Source: SCGC-AAA076-P13 sp964276235 (lineage in GTDB: Bacteria; Pseudomonadota; Gammaproteobacteria; Magnimaribacterales; D2472). Taken from it: a DNA stretch of 64,000 nt. This document shows, piece after piece, positions 25,282 to 33,365 of this stretch. The notes under the pieces were generated by a model. The model did not search any database. It was not told where the DNA came from and was given only the letters and a program-made list of their open reading frames with translations. Every line of letters begins with the position of its first letter. Position 1 is the first letter of the stretch. The DNA lies in the NCBI GenBank assembly GCA_964276235.1, contig CAXYEK010000001.1, positions 124,001 to 188,000 on the forward strand. Reading direction: 5' to 3'. The translations under genes and the position numbers were made by a program.

Positions 25282-25357
25282 GGCCTGATAGCTCAGTCGG
25301 TAGAGCAAAGGATTGAAAATCCTTGTGTCGGTAGTTCGATTCTACCTCAGGCCACCA
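25282..25357 (+). tRNA. tRNA-Phe (anticodon GAA)
   Basis: A full 76-base cloverleaf. The acceptor GGCCTGA pairs with TCAGGCC. The D arm is GCTCAGTCGGTAGAGC. The anticodon arm AAGGA-TTGAAAA-TCCTT has anticodon GAA. The T arm is GGTAG-TTCGATT-CTACC, with discriminator A and an encoded CCA end. It lies between the convergent dehydrogenase and methyltransferase genes. Confidence 0.98.
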
Positions 25358-25367
25358 TTAAATAAAT

Positions 25368-26426
25368 TTAGGCTTCATCACCATAATCCTGCATATGTTT
25401 TGCAATTCTTTCATTAGTTCCATACATAAAATGGTTAGCCATTTTCTCTCTATATTTGCTTGCAGGAACAATTAGTCCAACAGCTTCAGCAACTTCCCTT
25501 TGATGCATAGGAGTTGCACCACAACAAACACCAAGTAATTTAATTCCTATTTTATTAACTTCTTCAAAAAAGGCACGCATTTCATATCTATTACAATAAA
25601 GAGGATCTAGAGCAGTTGGAAAAGTTCTACCATGTGGTGCATGACAAGTGCAGCCATTATTATCTGGTAAATTAAAGAATGTTGGATTTTCTTCGGTTGT
25701 CCTGAATGGCAGAGGCAATGCAGCCATATGACAACTGATCGCTTTTCTTATTTCTTTTAGGTATGGCAACATGGTTGCTGGGCCCCTAAAGCAATTCATT
25801 CCAACAACGTCAGCACCTCTTTGTTCTAATTCTTTGCATGTATCAACAATTGAGATGCCATCACGCATAATATTTTCTGCCATTGGGGCTATGTTAATAA
25901 CTGCAGGTAAGCCAGATTTTTTAATAACTTCAAGTGCTTTATATGCCTCTTCAGCATAATAAAAAGTTTCACCCATAATTAAATCCGCTCCCTCATCCAC
26001 TGCCCATTCAACCATTTCATTGAACATACGCTCCACCTCTATGTGAGATTTTTTATCATCCTGCTCCCAAATATTTGAATTTGAGATATTACCTGACATT
26101 AAATTAGGTTCTCCACCATCAATTGGATTGTCAGCAATTTTTTTTGCTATCTTAAGAGCAGCTCTATTTAATGGCTCTAAGAGTTCCTCTTTATCTATTA
26201 CTCTCATTTTCTCTCTATGCCCGTTATAGGTAAAAGCTTGAACAATATCAGATCCTGCGTGTTGAAAATCTTTATGAAGATTTTCTAAAGCTTCAGGATG
26301 TTCAAGCGCTACCATTGGGACAAACTCGCCTGCAGCTAAATATCCTCTTTTCTCAACCTCAAATAAAAATCCCTCTGCACAAATGACAGGTCCATCATTT
26401 AATCTCTCTATTAATTGTCTTTTCAT
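25368..26426 (-). CDS. bhmT: Betaine-homocysteine S-methyltransferase family protein
   Basis: Expected to move a methyl group from glycine betaine (or a related donor) to homocysteine, giving methionine and dimethylglycine. The 352 residues follow mammalian BHMT closely: EKRGYLAAGEFVP, ALEHPEALENLHKDFQHAGS and the zinc-thiolate ligands in VGMNCFRGP and LGVCCGATP. The product dimethylglycine is the natural substrate of the FAD/GcvT enzyme next door, so the pair forms a plausible betaine-to-sarcosine route. The leader holds a nine-pair hairpin. The exact methyl donor is not proven by sequence. Confidence 0.88.
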   Translation of the reverse strand: MKRQLIERLNDGPVICAEGFLFEVEKRGYLAAGEFVPMVALEHPEALENLHKDFQHAGSDIVQAFTYNGHREKMRVIDKEELLEPLNRAALKIAKKIADNPIDGGEPNLMSGNISNSNIWEQDDKKSHIEVERMFNEMVEWAVDEGADLIMGETFYYAEEAYKALEVIKKSGLPAVINIAPMAENIMRDGISIVDTCKELEQRGADVVGMNCFRGPATMLPYLKEIRKAISCHMAALPLPFRTTEENPTFFNLPDNNGCTCHAPHGRTFPTALDPLYCNRYEMRAFFEEVNKIGIKLLGVCCGATPMHQREVAEAVGLIVPASKYREKMANHFMYGTNERIAKHMQDYGDEA

Positions 26427-26777
26427 AATTTAATTCTCCATAATTTATCTCATTGCACATCTGTAATGAGATAGAAAGTATTTCAAAGTATTTATAAATA
26501 CTTATCTTTACTATTAGTTAAATCCTGGGAATGGTTACCGTTTTAGCTCTTTATTTTTAATCGCGGCAATAGGATCAAATCACGATAAGTAATTTTAAGT
26601 TAAGTTAAGTAATTTTAATACACTGGTTCTTACTACTTTCCTTTGCAAAAATGCGTGAAGAAAAAATTTGTCTTTTGGGTTCCGTAAAGAGAATGAAATA
26701 AAAAAATTTGAAGAAAAGGCATACCTTTTTCTTTTTTGGCATATAAAATAATACACATACATAAAACGAGACATACT
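26427..26777. other. 351-bp spacer between bhmT and yajQ
   Basis: This is one of the few long gaps. It contains the bhmT leader hairpin at its left end and a 13-bp direct repeat, TAAGTAATTTTAA, at 26586-26598 and 26606-26618. I see no ORF, tRNA or known riboswitch pattern and no convincing promoter for yajQ. It should hold divergent promoters for the two flanking genes. Confidence 0.5.
26446..26473 (-). promoter_or_regulatory. Hairpin in the bhmT 5' leader
   Basis: On the minus strand TATCTCATT (26473-26465) pairs with AATGAGATA (26454-26446) around a ten-base loop, ending about 20 bases before the bhmT ATG and just ahead of its GGAG ribosome site. Marine bacteria often control bhmT genes with SAM riboswitches, but this stem-loop lacks the longer loops and pseudoknot partners I would need to call one. 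Confidence 0.4.
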
Positions 26778-27260
26778 ATGGCATCTTTTGATATTAAATC
26801 AGAGCTCGATAAACACGAACTAACTAATGCTGTTGATCAGGCAAATAGAGTTTTAAAATCAAGATTCGATTTTAAGGGTACTGGAGCAGAATTTACACTT
26901 ACAGAAAAGCAAATACTCTTATCAACTAAAGAAGATTTTCAAATTAAACAAATGGAGCCAGTTCTTCACGAGTCACTGTCTAAAAGAGGAATAGATTTAA
27001 GAACACTCAAGGCAGGAAACATAGAAGTGTCTAATGGATCAGCTCGCCAAGAAATTACTCTACAAGAGGGAATTGATAGGGAGTTAGGAAAAAAAATAAC
27101 AACTCTTGTAAAACAATCAAAAGTAAAAGTTCAGGCATCGATACAAGGTGAGAGTATTCGGATCAATGGTAAAAAGAGAGACGAGCTTCAACAAATCATT
27201 CAGGTTATCAAAGATGAAAAATACGAAATACCACTTCAATTCAATAACTTTAGGGACTAA
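26778..27260 (+). CDS. yajQ: YajQ family nucleotide-binding protein
   Basis: YajQ proteins bind nucleic acid or nucleotides; some Xanthomonas members bind cyclic di-GMP. From the ATG at 26778 the product has 160 residues beginning MASFDIKSELDKHELTNAVD and ending IPLQFNNFRD, with KVKVQASIQGESIRINGKKR near the C-terminus, all family hallmarks. A longer frame opens at 26736 but homology begins at MASFDI. Confidence 0.93.
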   Translation: MASFDIKSELDKHELTNAVDQANRVLKSRFDFKGTGAEFTLTEKQILLSTKEDFQIKQMEPVLHESLSKRGIDLRTLKAGNIEVSNGSARQEITLQEGIDRELGKKITTLVKQSKVKVQASIQGESIRINGKKRDELQQIIQVIKDEKYEIPLQFNNFRD

Positions 27261-27267
27261 ATAAATA

Positions 27268-28248
27268 ATGATTTCTCAACATCAAAAACCATTAATTTCA
27301 GGATTTGGGCAAAAGAGTGAGCCAGAAGAAATTCTAGCAAATATCGATCTTTCAAATAAAACTGTAATCATTACTGGTGGTTATTCAGGCATAGGATTGG
27401 AAACAACTAAAGCAATTAAATCAAAAGGAGCTAAGGTTTTGATTCCTGCCAAAAGGCTTGATGTAGCTATTAAGACTCTAGCAGGAGTTATACCAAAAGA
27501 GGATATTTTTGAAATGGATTTAGCAGATCTTAACTCTGTTAAAAGCTTTACGGATTCATTCAATGAGCAGAATATTCCTCTTGATCTTCTAATTAATAAT
27601 GCTGGGATTATGGCTTGTCCTGAAACTAGAATAAATGGGAATTGGGAAAGTCAGTTTGCTGTTAATCAAATTGGCCACTTTCTATTCACAAAAGAACTAA
27701 TGGATTCTATGAAAAATGCTAAAGAGTCTCGTTTAGTTAGTTTATCTTCATCAGCCCATCAAGTATCGGCTATTAGATGGGATGATATACATTTTAATAA
27801 CAACCCTTATGAGAAATGGGCTGCTTATGGACAATCAAAGACTGCATCATCTTTAATAGCAATAGAATTCGATAAGCAAATGAAAGATTTTGGTGGAAGA
27901 GGTTTTGCCGTTCATCCTGGCGGAATCATTACCCCTTTACAACGTCATTTAGGAAATGAAGAAATGGTAGCTCTTGGATGGAAGAAAGAAGATGGAAGTT
28001 TATCTGATATGGCAGCTAGATTTTTTAAATCTCCTACACAAGGAGCTTCAACAACAATATGGTGTGCAACAAGTCCGGCACTTAATGATATAGGTGGAGT
28101 ATTTTGTGAAAATTGTGATATAGCAGAAAGGAAGGTTAACCTTGATGAGTCTATGACCAGGTTCTTTGGTGTTGCTGATTGGGCAATCGATACAGAGGAA
28201 GCAACTAAACTTTGGATGGAAACTGAAAAGATGCTAAAACAAAATTAA
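27268..28248 (+). CDS. Short-chain dehydrogenase/reductase (retinol-dehydrogenase-like)
   Basis: A 326-residue classical SDR. The cofactor motif is TGGYSGIG near residue 37, then LLINNAGIM, LVSLSSSAH with the catalytic serine, and YGQSK with the catalytic tyrosine and lysine. The WDDIHFNNNPYEKWAAYGQS region resembles the WWOX/retinol dehydrogenase group. Substrate unknown. It is followed after 15 bases by malonyl-CoA decarboxylase. Confidence 0.85.
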   Translation: MISQHQKPLISGFGQKSEPEEILANIDLSNKTVIITGGYSGIGLETTKAIKSKGAKVLIPAKRLDVAIKTLAGVIPKEDIFEMDLADLNSVKSFTDSFNEQNIPLDLLINNAGIMACPETRINGNWESQFAVNQIGHFLFTKELMDSMKNAKESRLVSLSSSAHQVSAIRWDDIHFNNNPYEKWAAYGQSKTASSLIAIEFDKQMKDFGGRGFAVHPGGIITPLQRHLGNEEMVALGWKKEDGSLSDMAARFFKSPTQGASTTIWCATSPALNDIGGVFCENCDIAERKVNLDESMTRFFGVADWAIDTEEATKLWMETEKMLKQN

Positions 28249-28263
28249 TGGCATAATTTAACT

Positions 28264-29529
28264 ATGAATTTTTTTCAAAACATGATTTCTTCAATTATGA
28301 AGAGAACTCTCAAAATTGACCGCCTTGGTCTAAAAGATTTTGGAGTGCTTCATAAAGATTCTAAAAGAGCTGTTGAGTCTGTTATGTCAACAACCGGTGA
28401 AGTATCCTCAGTAGTTTATTCAGAGCATCTTCTCGATTTAATTGAAAATCAAACCGATGATGATTTACTTAAGTCTCTTGATGATCTCATAGAAAATTAT
28501 GGTATTGATATAGATGATCTTAGTAGAGATATTAAGAGCTATTCTCTTGATAAAAATAAAGAGAACTATAAAAAGATTACCCAATCATCTGAACCAAAGT
28601 GGATAGAGCTATTTAAAAGACTTAATGCTACTTCTAATGGGACATCAAGACTTGTTCGACTTAGAGAGAGAATAATTACTTTAAAGCGAAATCATTCAGA
28701 ACTAGATTCTCTTGATGCTGGATTGTTGGATTTATTTAAATATTGGTTTAATCCATCTTTTCTTGTTTTAGAAAAAATAGATTGGTCAACTCCAGCAAAT
28801 GTTTTGGAAAAGATAATTGCCTATGAGGCTGTTCATGAAATTAATTCCTGGGATGACCTTCGAGCCAGATTAGCCCCAAATGACAGACAATGTTTTGCTT
28901 TCTTTCACCCATCCATTCCAGATGATCCTCTCATATTTGTTGAGGTTGCCTTGTGCCAAAGTATTCCGGAATCTATTCAAGAAATTATTAAAATTGAAAG
29001 AGATGAGATGGATGTTGATGAAGCAAATACTGCTGTTTTTTATTCTATTTCGAATTGTCAAAATGGTTTGTCAGGAATATCTTTTGGTAACTTTCTTATC
29101 AAGCAGGTTGCACATAAGTTAAAACAAGAACTACCTGGATTAAATAAATTTGTTACGTTATCGCCAATTCCTGGATTGATGAATTGGTTAGAAAAAAATG
29201 CTCCACTTACTCATGAGAGGTGTATTGATGGAATTTCTGATGATGAAGACTTAATGAAAAAAACTTTAATTTATTTAACAGAGTCTGGCAGAGAAGACAA
29301 TTTACCAAATGATGCGGTAGCAAGATTTCATTTGGGTAATGGTGCAATCCTTCATAAAGTAAATCTTAATGCAGATCTTTCTAAAAAAGGTAAGTTGCAA
29401 TCAAATGGATTGATGGCTAATTACTTATACGACCTGGACGTTGTTGAAAAAAATCATGAGCTCTTTTTTAAAACTAAAATTGTTAAGATTTCAGATGAAA
29501 TAAAGTCACTTAAGAAGAAATATACATAA
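28264..29529 (+). CDS. Malonyl-CoA decarboxylase
   Basis: Converts malonyl-CoA to acetyl-CoA and CO2, removing inhibitory malonyl-CoA or serving malonate breakdown. The 421 residues show the helical N-terminal domain (SRLVRLRERIITLKRN) and the GNAT-like catalytic domain with AYEAVHEINSWDDLRARL, CFAFFHPSIPDDPLIFVEVA, FGNFLIKQVAH and FVTLSPIPGLMNWL. No malonyl-CoA synthetase or malonate transporter is adjacent. Confidence 0.92.
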   Translation: MNFFQNMISSIMKRTLKIDRLGLKDFGVLHKDSKRAVESVMSTTGEVSSVVYSEHLLDLIENQTDDDLLKSLDDLIENYGIDIDDLSRDIKSYSLDKNKENYKKITQSSEPKWIELFKRLNATSNGTSRLVRLRERIITLKRNHSELDSLDAGLLDLFKYWFNPSFLVLEKIDWSTPANVLEKIIAYEAVHEINSWDDLRARLAPNDRQCFAFFHPSIPDDPLIFVEVALCQSIPESIQEIIKIERDEMDVDEANTAVFYSISNCQNGLSGISFGNFLIKQVAHKLKQELPGLNKFVTLSPIPGLMNWLEKNAPLTHERCIDGISDDEDLMKKTLIYLTESGREDNLPNDAVARFHLGNGAILHKVNLNADLSKKGKLQSNGLMANYLYDLDVVEKNHELFFKTKIVKISDEIKSLKKKYT

Positions 29530-29535
29530 AAAATT

Positions 29536-30498
29536 ATGTCTCAACAATTAACTTTATATCCACCATGCAAGCCTTATGATTCAGATTTCATGAATGTGGA
29601 TGGGCATGAAATATATTATGAACAATGTGGTAACCCAAACGGTAAACCAGCTGTCTTTTTACACGGCGGTCCCGGCGGGGGTGGGAGTGAGAAAGTACGA
29701 CAATTCTTTGATCCAAAAGTTTATAGGATTGTTGTTTTTGATCAAAGAGGTTGTGGCCGAAGTAAACCTCATGGCTCTCTTGAAAATAATACGACTTGGG
29801 ATTTAGTCGAGGATATAGAAAATCTTAAAATCAGGCTTGGAATTGATAAATGGTTAGTTTTTGGAGGTTCGTGGGGTAGTACATTATCTCTTGCTTACGC
29901 ACAGACCTATCCTAATTCAGTTAGCGAAATGGTTTTAAGGGGCATCTTTATGCTTAGAAATAAAGAGTTAAATTGGTTCTATCAAGAAGGAGCAAGCAAT
30001 ATATATCCAGAAGCGTGGCAACACTTTTTAGAACCTATAGATATAAATGATAGGGATGATCTTATGTCTGCATATCACAAAATATTTTTAGGTGATGATG
30101 AAGAAAAAAAATTAAGTGCAGCGATAGCTTGGTCTAAATGGGAGGGCTCGACAAGCAGCTTGAGCTATAGGCCTGATATGGCTGAAAGTTTTTCAGAGCC
30201 TAAATTTGCTTTGGCATTTGCGCTTATAGAAAATCATTACTTTGTGAATAAAGGATTTTTAGATCATGAAAATCAATTAATAGAGTCTGGTATAGATATT
30301 ATTAGATCAATACCTACGGTAATTGTCCAAGGCAGATATGACATGGTCTGCCCAATGACTACAGCTTGGGAGTTATCCCAGAATTGGCCTGAGGCAGAAT
30401 TGATAGTTGCACCCTCCTCCGGACATACTGCATTTGAAAAAGAAATAACTCATGAACTAGTGAGAGCAACTAATAATTTTGGATTGAGAAATGTCTAG
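29536..30498 (+). CDS. pip: Proline iminopeptidase (S33)
   Basis: Alpha/beta-hydrolase that removes N-terminal proline from peptides. FLHGGPGGGGSEKVRQFFDP forms the oxyanion region, VVFDQRGCGRSKPHG is typical, and GGSWGSTLSLAYAQ is the nucleophile elbow. The catalytic aspartate lies in QGRYDMVCP and the histidine in SSGHTAFE. The 320 residues match the family. Its stop overlaps the next gene by eight bases. Confidence 0.94.
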   Translation: MSQQLTLYPPCKPYDSDFMNVDGHEIYYEQCGNPNGKPAVFLHGGPGGGGSEKVRQFFDPKVYRIVVFDQRGCGRSKPHGSLENNTTWDLVEDIENLKIRLGIDKWLVFGGSWGSTLSLAYAQTYPNSVSEMVLRGIFMLRNKELNWFYQEGASNIYPEAWQHFLEPIDINDRDDLMSAYHKIFLGDDEEKKLSAAIAWSKWEGSTSSLSYRPDMAESFSEPKFALAFALIENHYFVNKGFLDHENQLIESGIDIIRSIPTVIVQGRYDMVCPMTTAWELSQNWPEAELIVAPSSGHTAFEKEITHELVRATNNFGLRNV

Positions 30499-30979
30499 CT
30501 ACTCATTTATAGGTATGGCAGGAGCTGGAAAATCAACTTTAGGAGCAGCCTTATCTAAAAGACTCGATACTAACTTTGTGGATACTGATCTTTTAATTGA
30601 AAAAAAATTCAATCAGTCATTAGAAGATTTAAAAGAATCGAGAGGATACAAATTTGTTCGCCTTGCAGAGGAAGGAGTTATCTTAAATTTAGAAAATAAT
30701 ATCAAAGTTATCTCTACTGGTGGAAGTGCTATTTATTCAGAACAATCGATGAATCATTTAAAAGCATTTTCAAAACTCATATATATCTTTGTGCCATTAG
30801 AAGTCATAGAAGCTAGAATTGGCTATGGTCAAAAAAGAGGCCTAGCTTCTCCAGAGGAAACTTCAATTGAGGATATATACAATGAAAGAAAACCAATGTA
30901 TGAAAGATGGGCACATCAAACTATAGATGGAACTCTTCCCATAGACGATCTTATAAATTTATTAACTAATAAAAATTGA
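30491..30979 (+). CDS. Shikimate kinase-like protein
   Basis: A 162-residue P-loop kinase of the shikimate kinase fold: GMAGAGKSTLGAAL (Walker A), DTDLLIEKKF, VRLAEEGVI, STGGSAIYSE and YNERKPMYERWA. The usual STGGG is STGGSA, and the lid arginine motif RPLL appears as KRGLASPEE. It may therefore be a diverged paralogue rather than the housekeeping AroK. It lies in a run with pip and a Rossmann protein, not with aroB. Confidence 0.72.
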   Translation: MSSYSFIGMAGAGKSTLGAALSKRLDTNFVDTDLLIEKKFNQSLEDLKESRGYKFVRLAEEGVILNLENNIKVISTGGSAIYSEQSMNHLKAFSKLIYIFVPLEVIEARIGYGQKRGLASPEETSIEDIYNERKPMYERWAHQTIDGTLPIDDLINLLTNKN

Positions 30980-31651
30980 ATGGAAAAAATACGAAGCTTA
31001 ATTGTTGGAGCAACAGGATTGGTTGGCGGAGAGATTCTAAAAATACTTGAAAGTCAAAATCAAAATATTTCTCTGTTATCAAGAAGTGCACTGAAAGAAA
31101 AGTCAGATGATGTCGAGGAATATATTATAAATTTTAATGATATCAATGATTTTGATATGCCAAAGTTTGATAATATTTTTATATCCATTGGAACAAGGCT
31201 AGATATTTCTGAACTTTTATATATAAAAAATGCTAATAGAAAAAAGTTTATTGAAGTTGACTATGACTTAATTATTGCAATAGCAAAAAAAGCCTTTTCT
31301 TCTGGTACGAAGTCTATAGCAATAGTTTCTGCTGTAGGCGCTAATTCAAGTTCAAGTAATTTATATCTTAAAACGAAGGGTGAATTGGAGAAAGAGATAA
31401 AATTAATTGGTTATGAAAAAGTTGTAATAGCTCAGCCTGGGCATCTTCTTGGGGATCGACCTGACGATGGATTGCGCTTAGGGATTGTTTTCATGGAACT
31501 TGGAGCAAAAGTATTAGAACCTTTGATGTTAGGTCCTTTAAAAGATCTTAGGTCTATATCAGCTGCAAAGGTTGCTAGTTCGATGGTTAGATTTATGAAC
31601 TCTAAAAAGGGTCACTACAAACTTAAATACCAAGATTTTATTAATAGTTGA
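30980..31651 (+). CDS. NAD(P)-binding Rossmann protein (atypical SDR, HTATIP2-like)
   Basis: A 223-residue protein with LIVGATGLVGGEILKILE at the N-terminus, IFISIGTRLD, an IAIVSAVGANSSSSNLYLKT segment with YLKTK in the YxxxK place, and a final VIAQPGHLLGDR. This matches the HTATIP2/YbjT-like oxidoreductases whose substrates are unknown. It follows the kinase-like gene with no gap. Confidence 0.72.
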   Translation: MEKIRSLIVGATGLVGGEILKILESQNQNISLLSRSALKEKSDDVEEYIINFNDINDFDMPKFDNIFISIGTRLDISELLYIKNANRKKFIEVDYDLIIAIAKKAFSSGTKSIAIVSAVGANSSSSNLYLKTKGELEKEIKLIGYEKVVIAQPGHLLGDRPDDGLRLGIVFMELGAKVLEPLMLGPLKDLRSISAAKVASSMVRFMNSKKGHYKLKYQDFINS

Positions 31652-31898
31652 TAATTTTTTTGTTTGCTCTAATCATTTTTCTTATTGCTAGAGCTGAATT
31701 GAGCAACCAAAAACCCGAAGCAAAAAAGAAATAATATAAACCTGCATACAATTGAACAACCATTGCTAATAAGCTCCCAGCAGCTATAGCTGAAAGTCCA
31801 ATCATTCTTTTTTCATATTTCTTTGAGACAACAAGAGGTGCAGCTATCAAAGTACCGAAAAAAACACTACTAATCTGAATAATATCTAGGATAGTCAT
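31641..31898 (-). CDS. Hypothetical small membrane protein
   Basis: An 85-residue protein with three predicted membrane segments (IIQISSVFFGTLIAAPLVVS, MIGLSAIAAGSLLAMVVQLY and YYFFFASGFWLLNSALAI) and a basic C-terminus. I do not recognise a family. The ATG at 31898 is preferred to a TTG four codons upstream. Convergent with the preceding gene, overlapping by 11 bases. Confidence 0.6.
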   Translation of the reverse strand: MTILDIIQISSVFFGTLIAAPLVVSKKYEKRMIGLSAIAAGSLLAMVVQLYAGLYYFFFASGFWLLNSALAIRKMIRANKKIINY

Positions 31899-32039
31899 AC
31901 TGATAAGCAAAAAGAATTATGCCTATGAGTATAAATATCGAAGCATTATGAATATTTTTTTTAAAAAGTAAATAACAAATTTGAACTTTTATTAAAAAAG
32001 TTTAGTCTATAAAGATAGCAACCTATAAAAGGAGAAAAA

Positions 32040-32426
32040 ATGCGAAAGTTATTATCAGTAATAATACTTACAACTATGGTTCCATTCTTACTTGCCGATC
32101 ATCATAAAGGCAAAAAAACCAATGAGGTAATGATGAATAATCCAAATAATCTGATGAACTTTGCTGAGTGTAAAGAAGTAAAAGATGGAATCGGTGGAAT
32201 ATTATCTTTGAGTGATGGAGTATGGAAAGAAATAGAAAAGAATCCTGAGAATGAAAAAAAATGGGAAGAAGTTATTGCTCTTTCTGCTTTAGCTTCAAAT
32301 TACTCGAATATTTATGATGTGTGGTGCAAAGACATGATAAACAAGAGAATGAAATTACGAAATAAAGCCAAAAAAAAGATGAATAAAGAAAAACATCATA
32401 AAGATCATGAGAAGTCTGATTCTTAA
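32040..32426 (+). CDS. Hypothetical exported protein with His/Lys-rich ends
   Basis: A 128-residue protein with a signal peptide (KLLSVIILTTMVPFLLA) and a charged mature part. DHHKGKK follows the cleavage region and KEKHHKDHEKSDS ends the chain. Two cysteines (ECKE and WCKD) bracket a helical middle and could form a disulfide in the periplasm. The AAAAGGAGAAAAA site before the ATG is strong. Metal binding is conceivable from the histidines, but I know of no matching family. Confidence 0.65.
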   Translation: MRKLLSVIILTTMVPFLLADHHKGKKTNEVMMNNPNNLMNFAECKEVKDGIGGILSLSDGVWKEIEKNPENEKKWEEVIALSALASNYSNIYDVWCKDMINKRMKLRNKAKKKMNKEKHHKDHEKSDS

Positions 32427-32436
32427 ATAAAATCTC

Positions 32437-32661
32437 TTAAAATTTTCCTCTTTGAAATCTCATTCTAATTGAATATACCCTTAGCAAAGCAACAAATGTA
32501 AGTATTGATTGAGTGAAAAGAGATATGGTAAGTGGATTAGACCAGCTCCAGTTATCAATAGTAAGCCATAATAAAAATGTCTGAAGAGGAAAGTTAATTA
32601 CAGCACCCATAAGCACCACGATAACAGCCTCTCTAAAAGCTACTTTTTCTGTTTTATTCAT
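32437..32661 (-). CDS. Hypothetical two-helix membrane protein (DUF7220-like)
   Basis: A 74-residue protein with two membrane segments (AVIVVLMGAVINFPLQTFLL and LFTQSILTFVALLRVYSI) and a basic tail RMRFQRGKF. The layout and the LRVYSIRMRF ending resemble small DUF7220-type proteins frequent in phage and marine genomes, but this is a weak likeness. Function unknown. Confidence 0.55.
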   Translation of the reverse strand: MNKTEKVAFREAVIVVLMGAVINFPLQTFLLWLTIDNWSWSNPLTISLFTQSILTFVALLRVYSIRMRFQRGKF

Positions 32662-32672
32662 ATTTTATCCTT

Positions 32673-32996
32673 TTAAATTTTTATTCCTGTCCCATAAGCA
32701 AGAATTTCTGATGCGCCTTGTGTGATTGTTGATGTTTGAAATCTGAATCCAACTATTGCATTAGCACCTTTAGATTTTGCATTCTCTATCATCCTTTCAT
32801 ATGCTTGCTCTCTTGATGACTGTAATAACTGAGAATAGCCAACTAATTCACCACCAATAATATTTTTAAGTCCAGCAAAAAAATCTGATCCAATATTCTT
32901 GGCTCTAACTGTACTTCCTTGAACTATTCCAATGTGTTCCTTTATTTCAAACCCTGCTATTTCATTAGAAGATGAGACTATAAAATTTTCTATCAT
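32673..32996 (-). CDS. ybjQ: YbjQ family heavy-metal-binding-domain protein (UPF0145)
   Basis: A 107-residue protein matching UPF0145: IVQGSTVRAKNIGSDFFAGL, GGELVGYSQLL, ERMIENAKSKGANAIVGFRF and a C-terminal ILAYGTGIKI. The family forms pentameric barrels of unknown role. It precedes the small membrane protein on the same strand. Confidence 0.88.
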   Translation of the reverse strand: MIENFIVSSSNEIAGFEIKEHIGIVQGSTVRAKNIGSDFFAGLKNIIGGELVGYSQLLQSSREQAYERMIENAKSKGANAIVGFRFQTSTITQGASEILAYGTGIKI

Positions 32997-33032
32997 GACT
33001 TTTTCCTTAAAATGGTTTAATTTGTAAATATA

Positions 33033-33365
33033 ATGCAGAAGTTAATAGAAGCAAAGTTTTCTATAGGAAATATAGTAAAACATAAGTATTTAAATTTTAG
33101 AGGTGTCATTTTTGATTTAGATCCGGAGTTTAATAATACTGAAGAGTGGTACTCCGCAATACCAAAACAAATTAGACCTAAAAAGGAACAGCCTTTCTAT
33201 CACTTATTTGCTGAAAATGAAGAAATTTTTTATGTGGCTTATGTATCAGAGCAAAATTTGATATTAGATGATGCTGGTCGTCCAGCTAATCATCCTGATA
33301 TTAAACAGATTTTTTCTCATTTTGATGGCAAGTCTTATCATCCACATGAAAGAGCAAAGAATTAA
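33033..33365 (+). CDS. hspQ: Heat-shock protein HspQ (hemimethylated-DNA-binding domain)
   Basis: HspQ binds hemimethylated DNA in vitro and acts as a Lon adaptor and enhancer in enterobacteria. The 110 residues show KFSIGNIVKHKYLNFRGVIF, DLDPEFNNTEEWY, PFYHLFAENEE and YVSEQNLILDD, all diagnostic. Its end overlaps the convergent aminotransferase by four bases. Confidence 0.9.
   Translation: MQKLIEAKFSIGNIVKHKYLNFRGVIFDLDPEFNNTEEWYSAIPKQIRPKKEQPFYHLFAENEEIFYVAYVSEQNLILDDAGRPANHPDIKQIFSHFDGKSYHPHERAKN

Noticed and set aside
26427..26520. SAM-II or SAM-V riboswitch before bhmT
   Set aside because: Only a simple hairpin and a short GATAAAT match are visible; the long loop and pseudoknot partner of SAM-II and the SAM-V core are absent.
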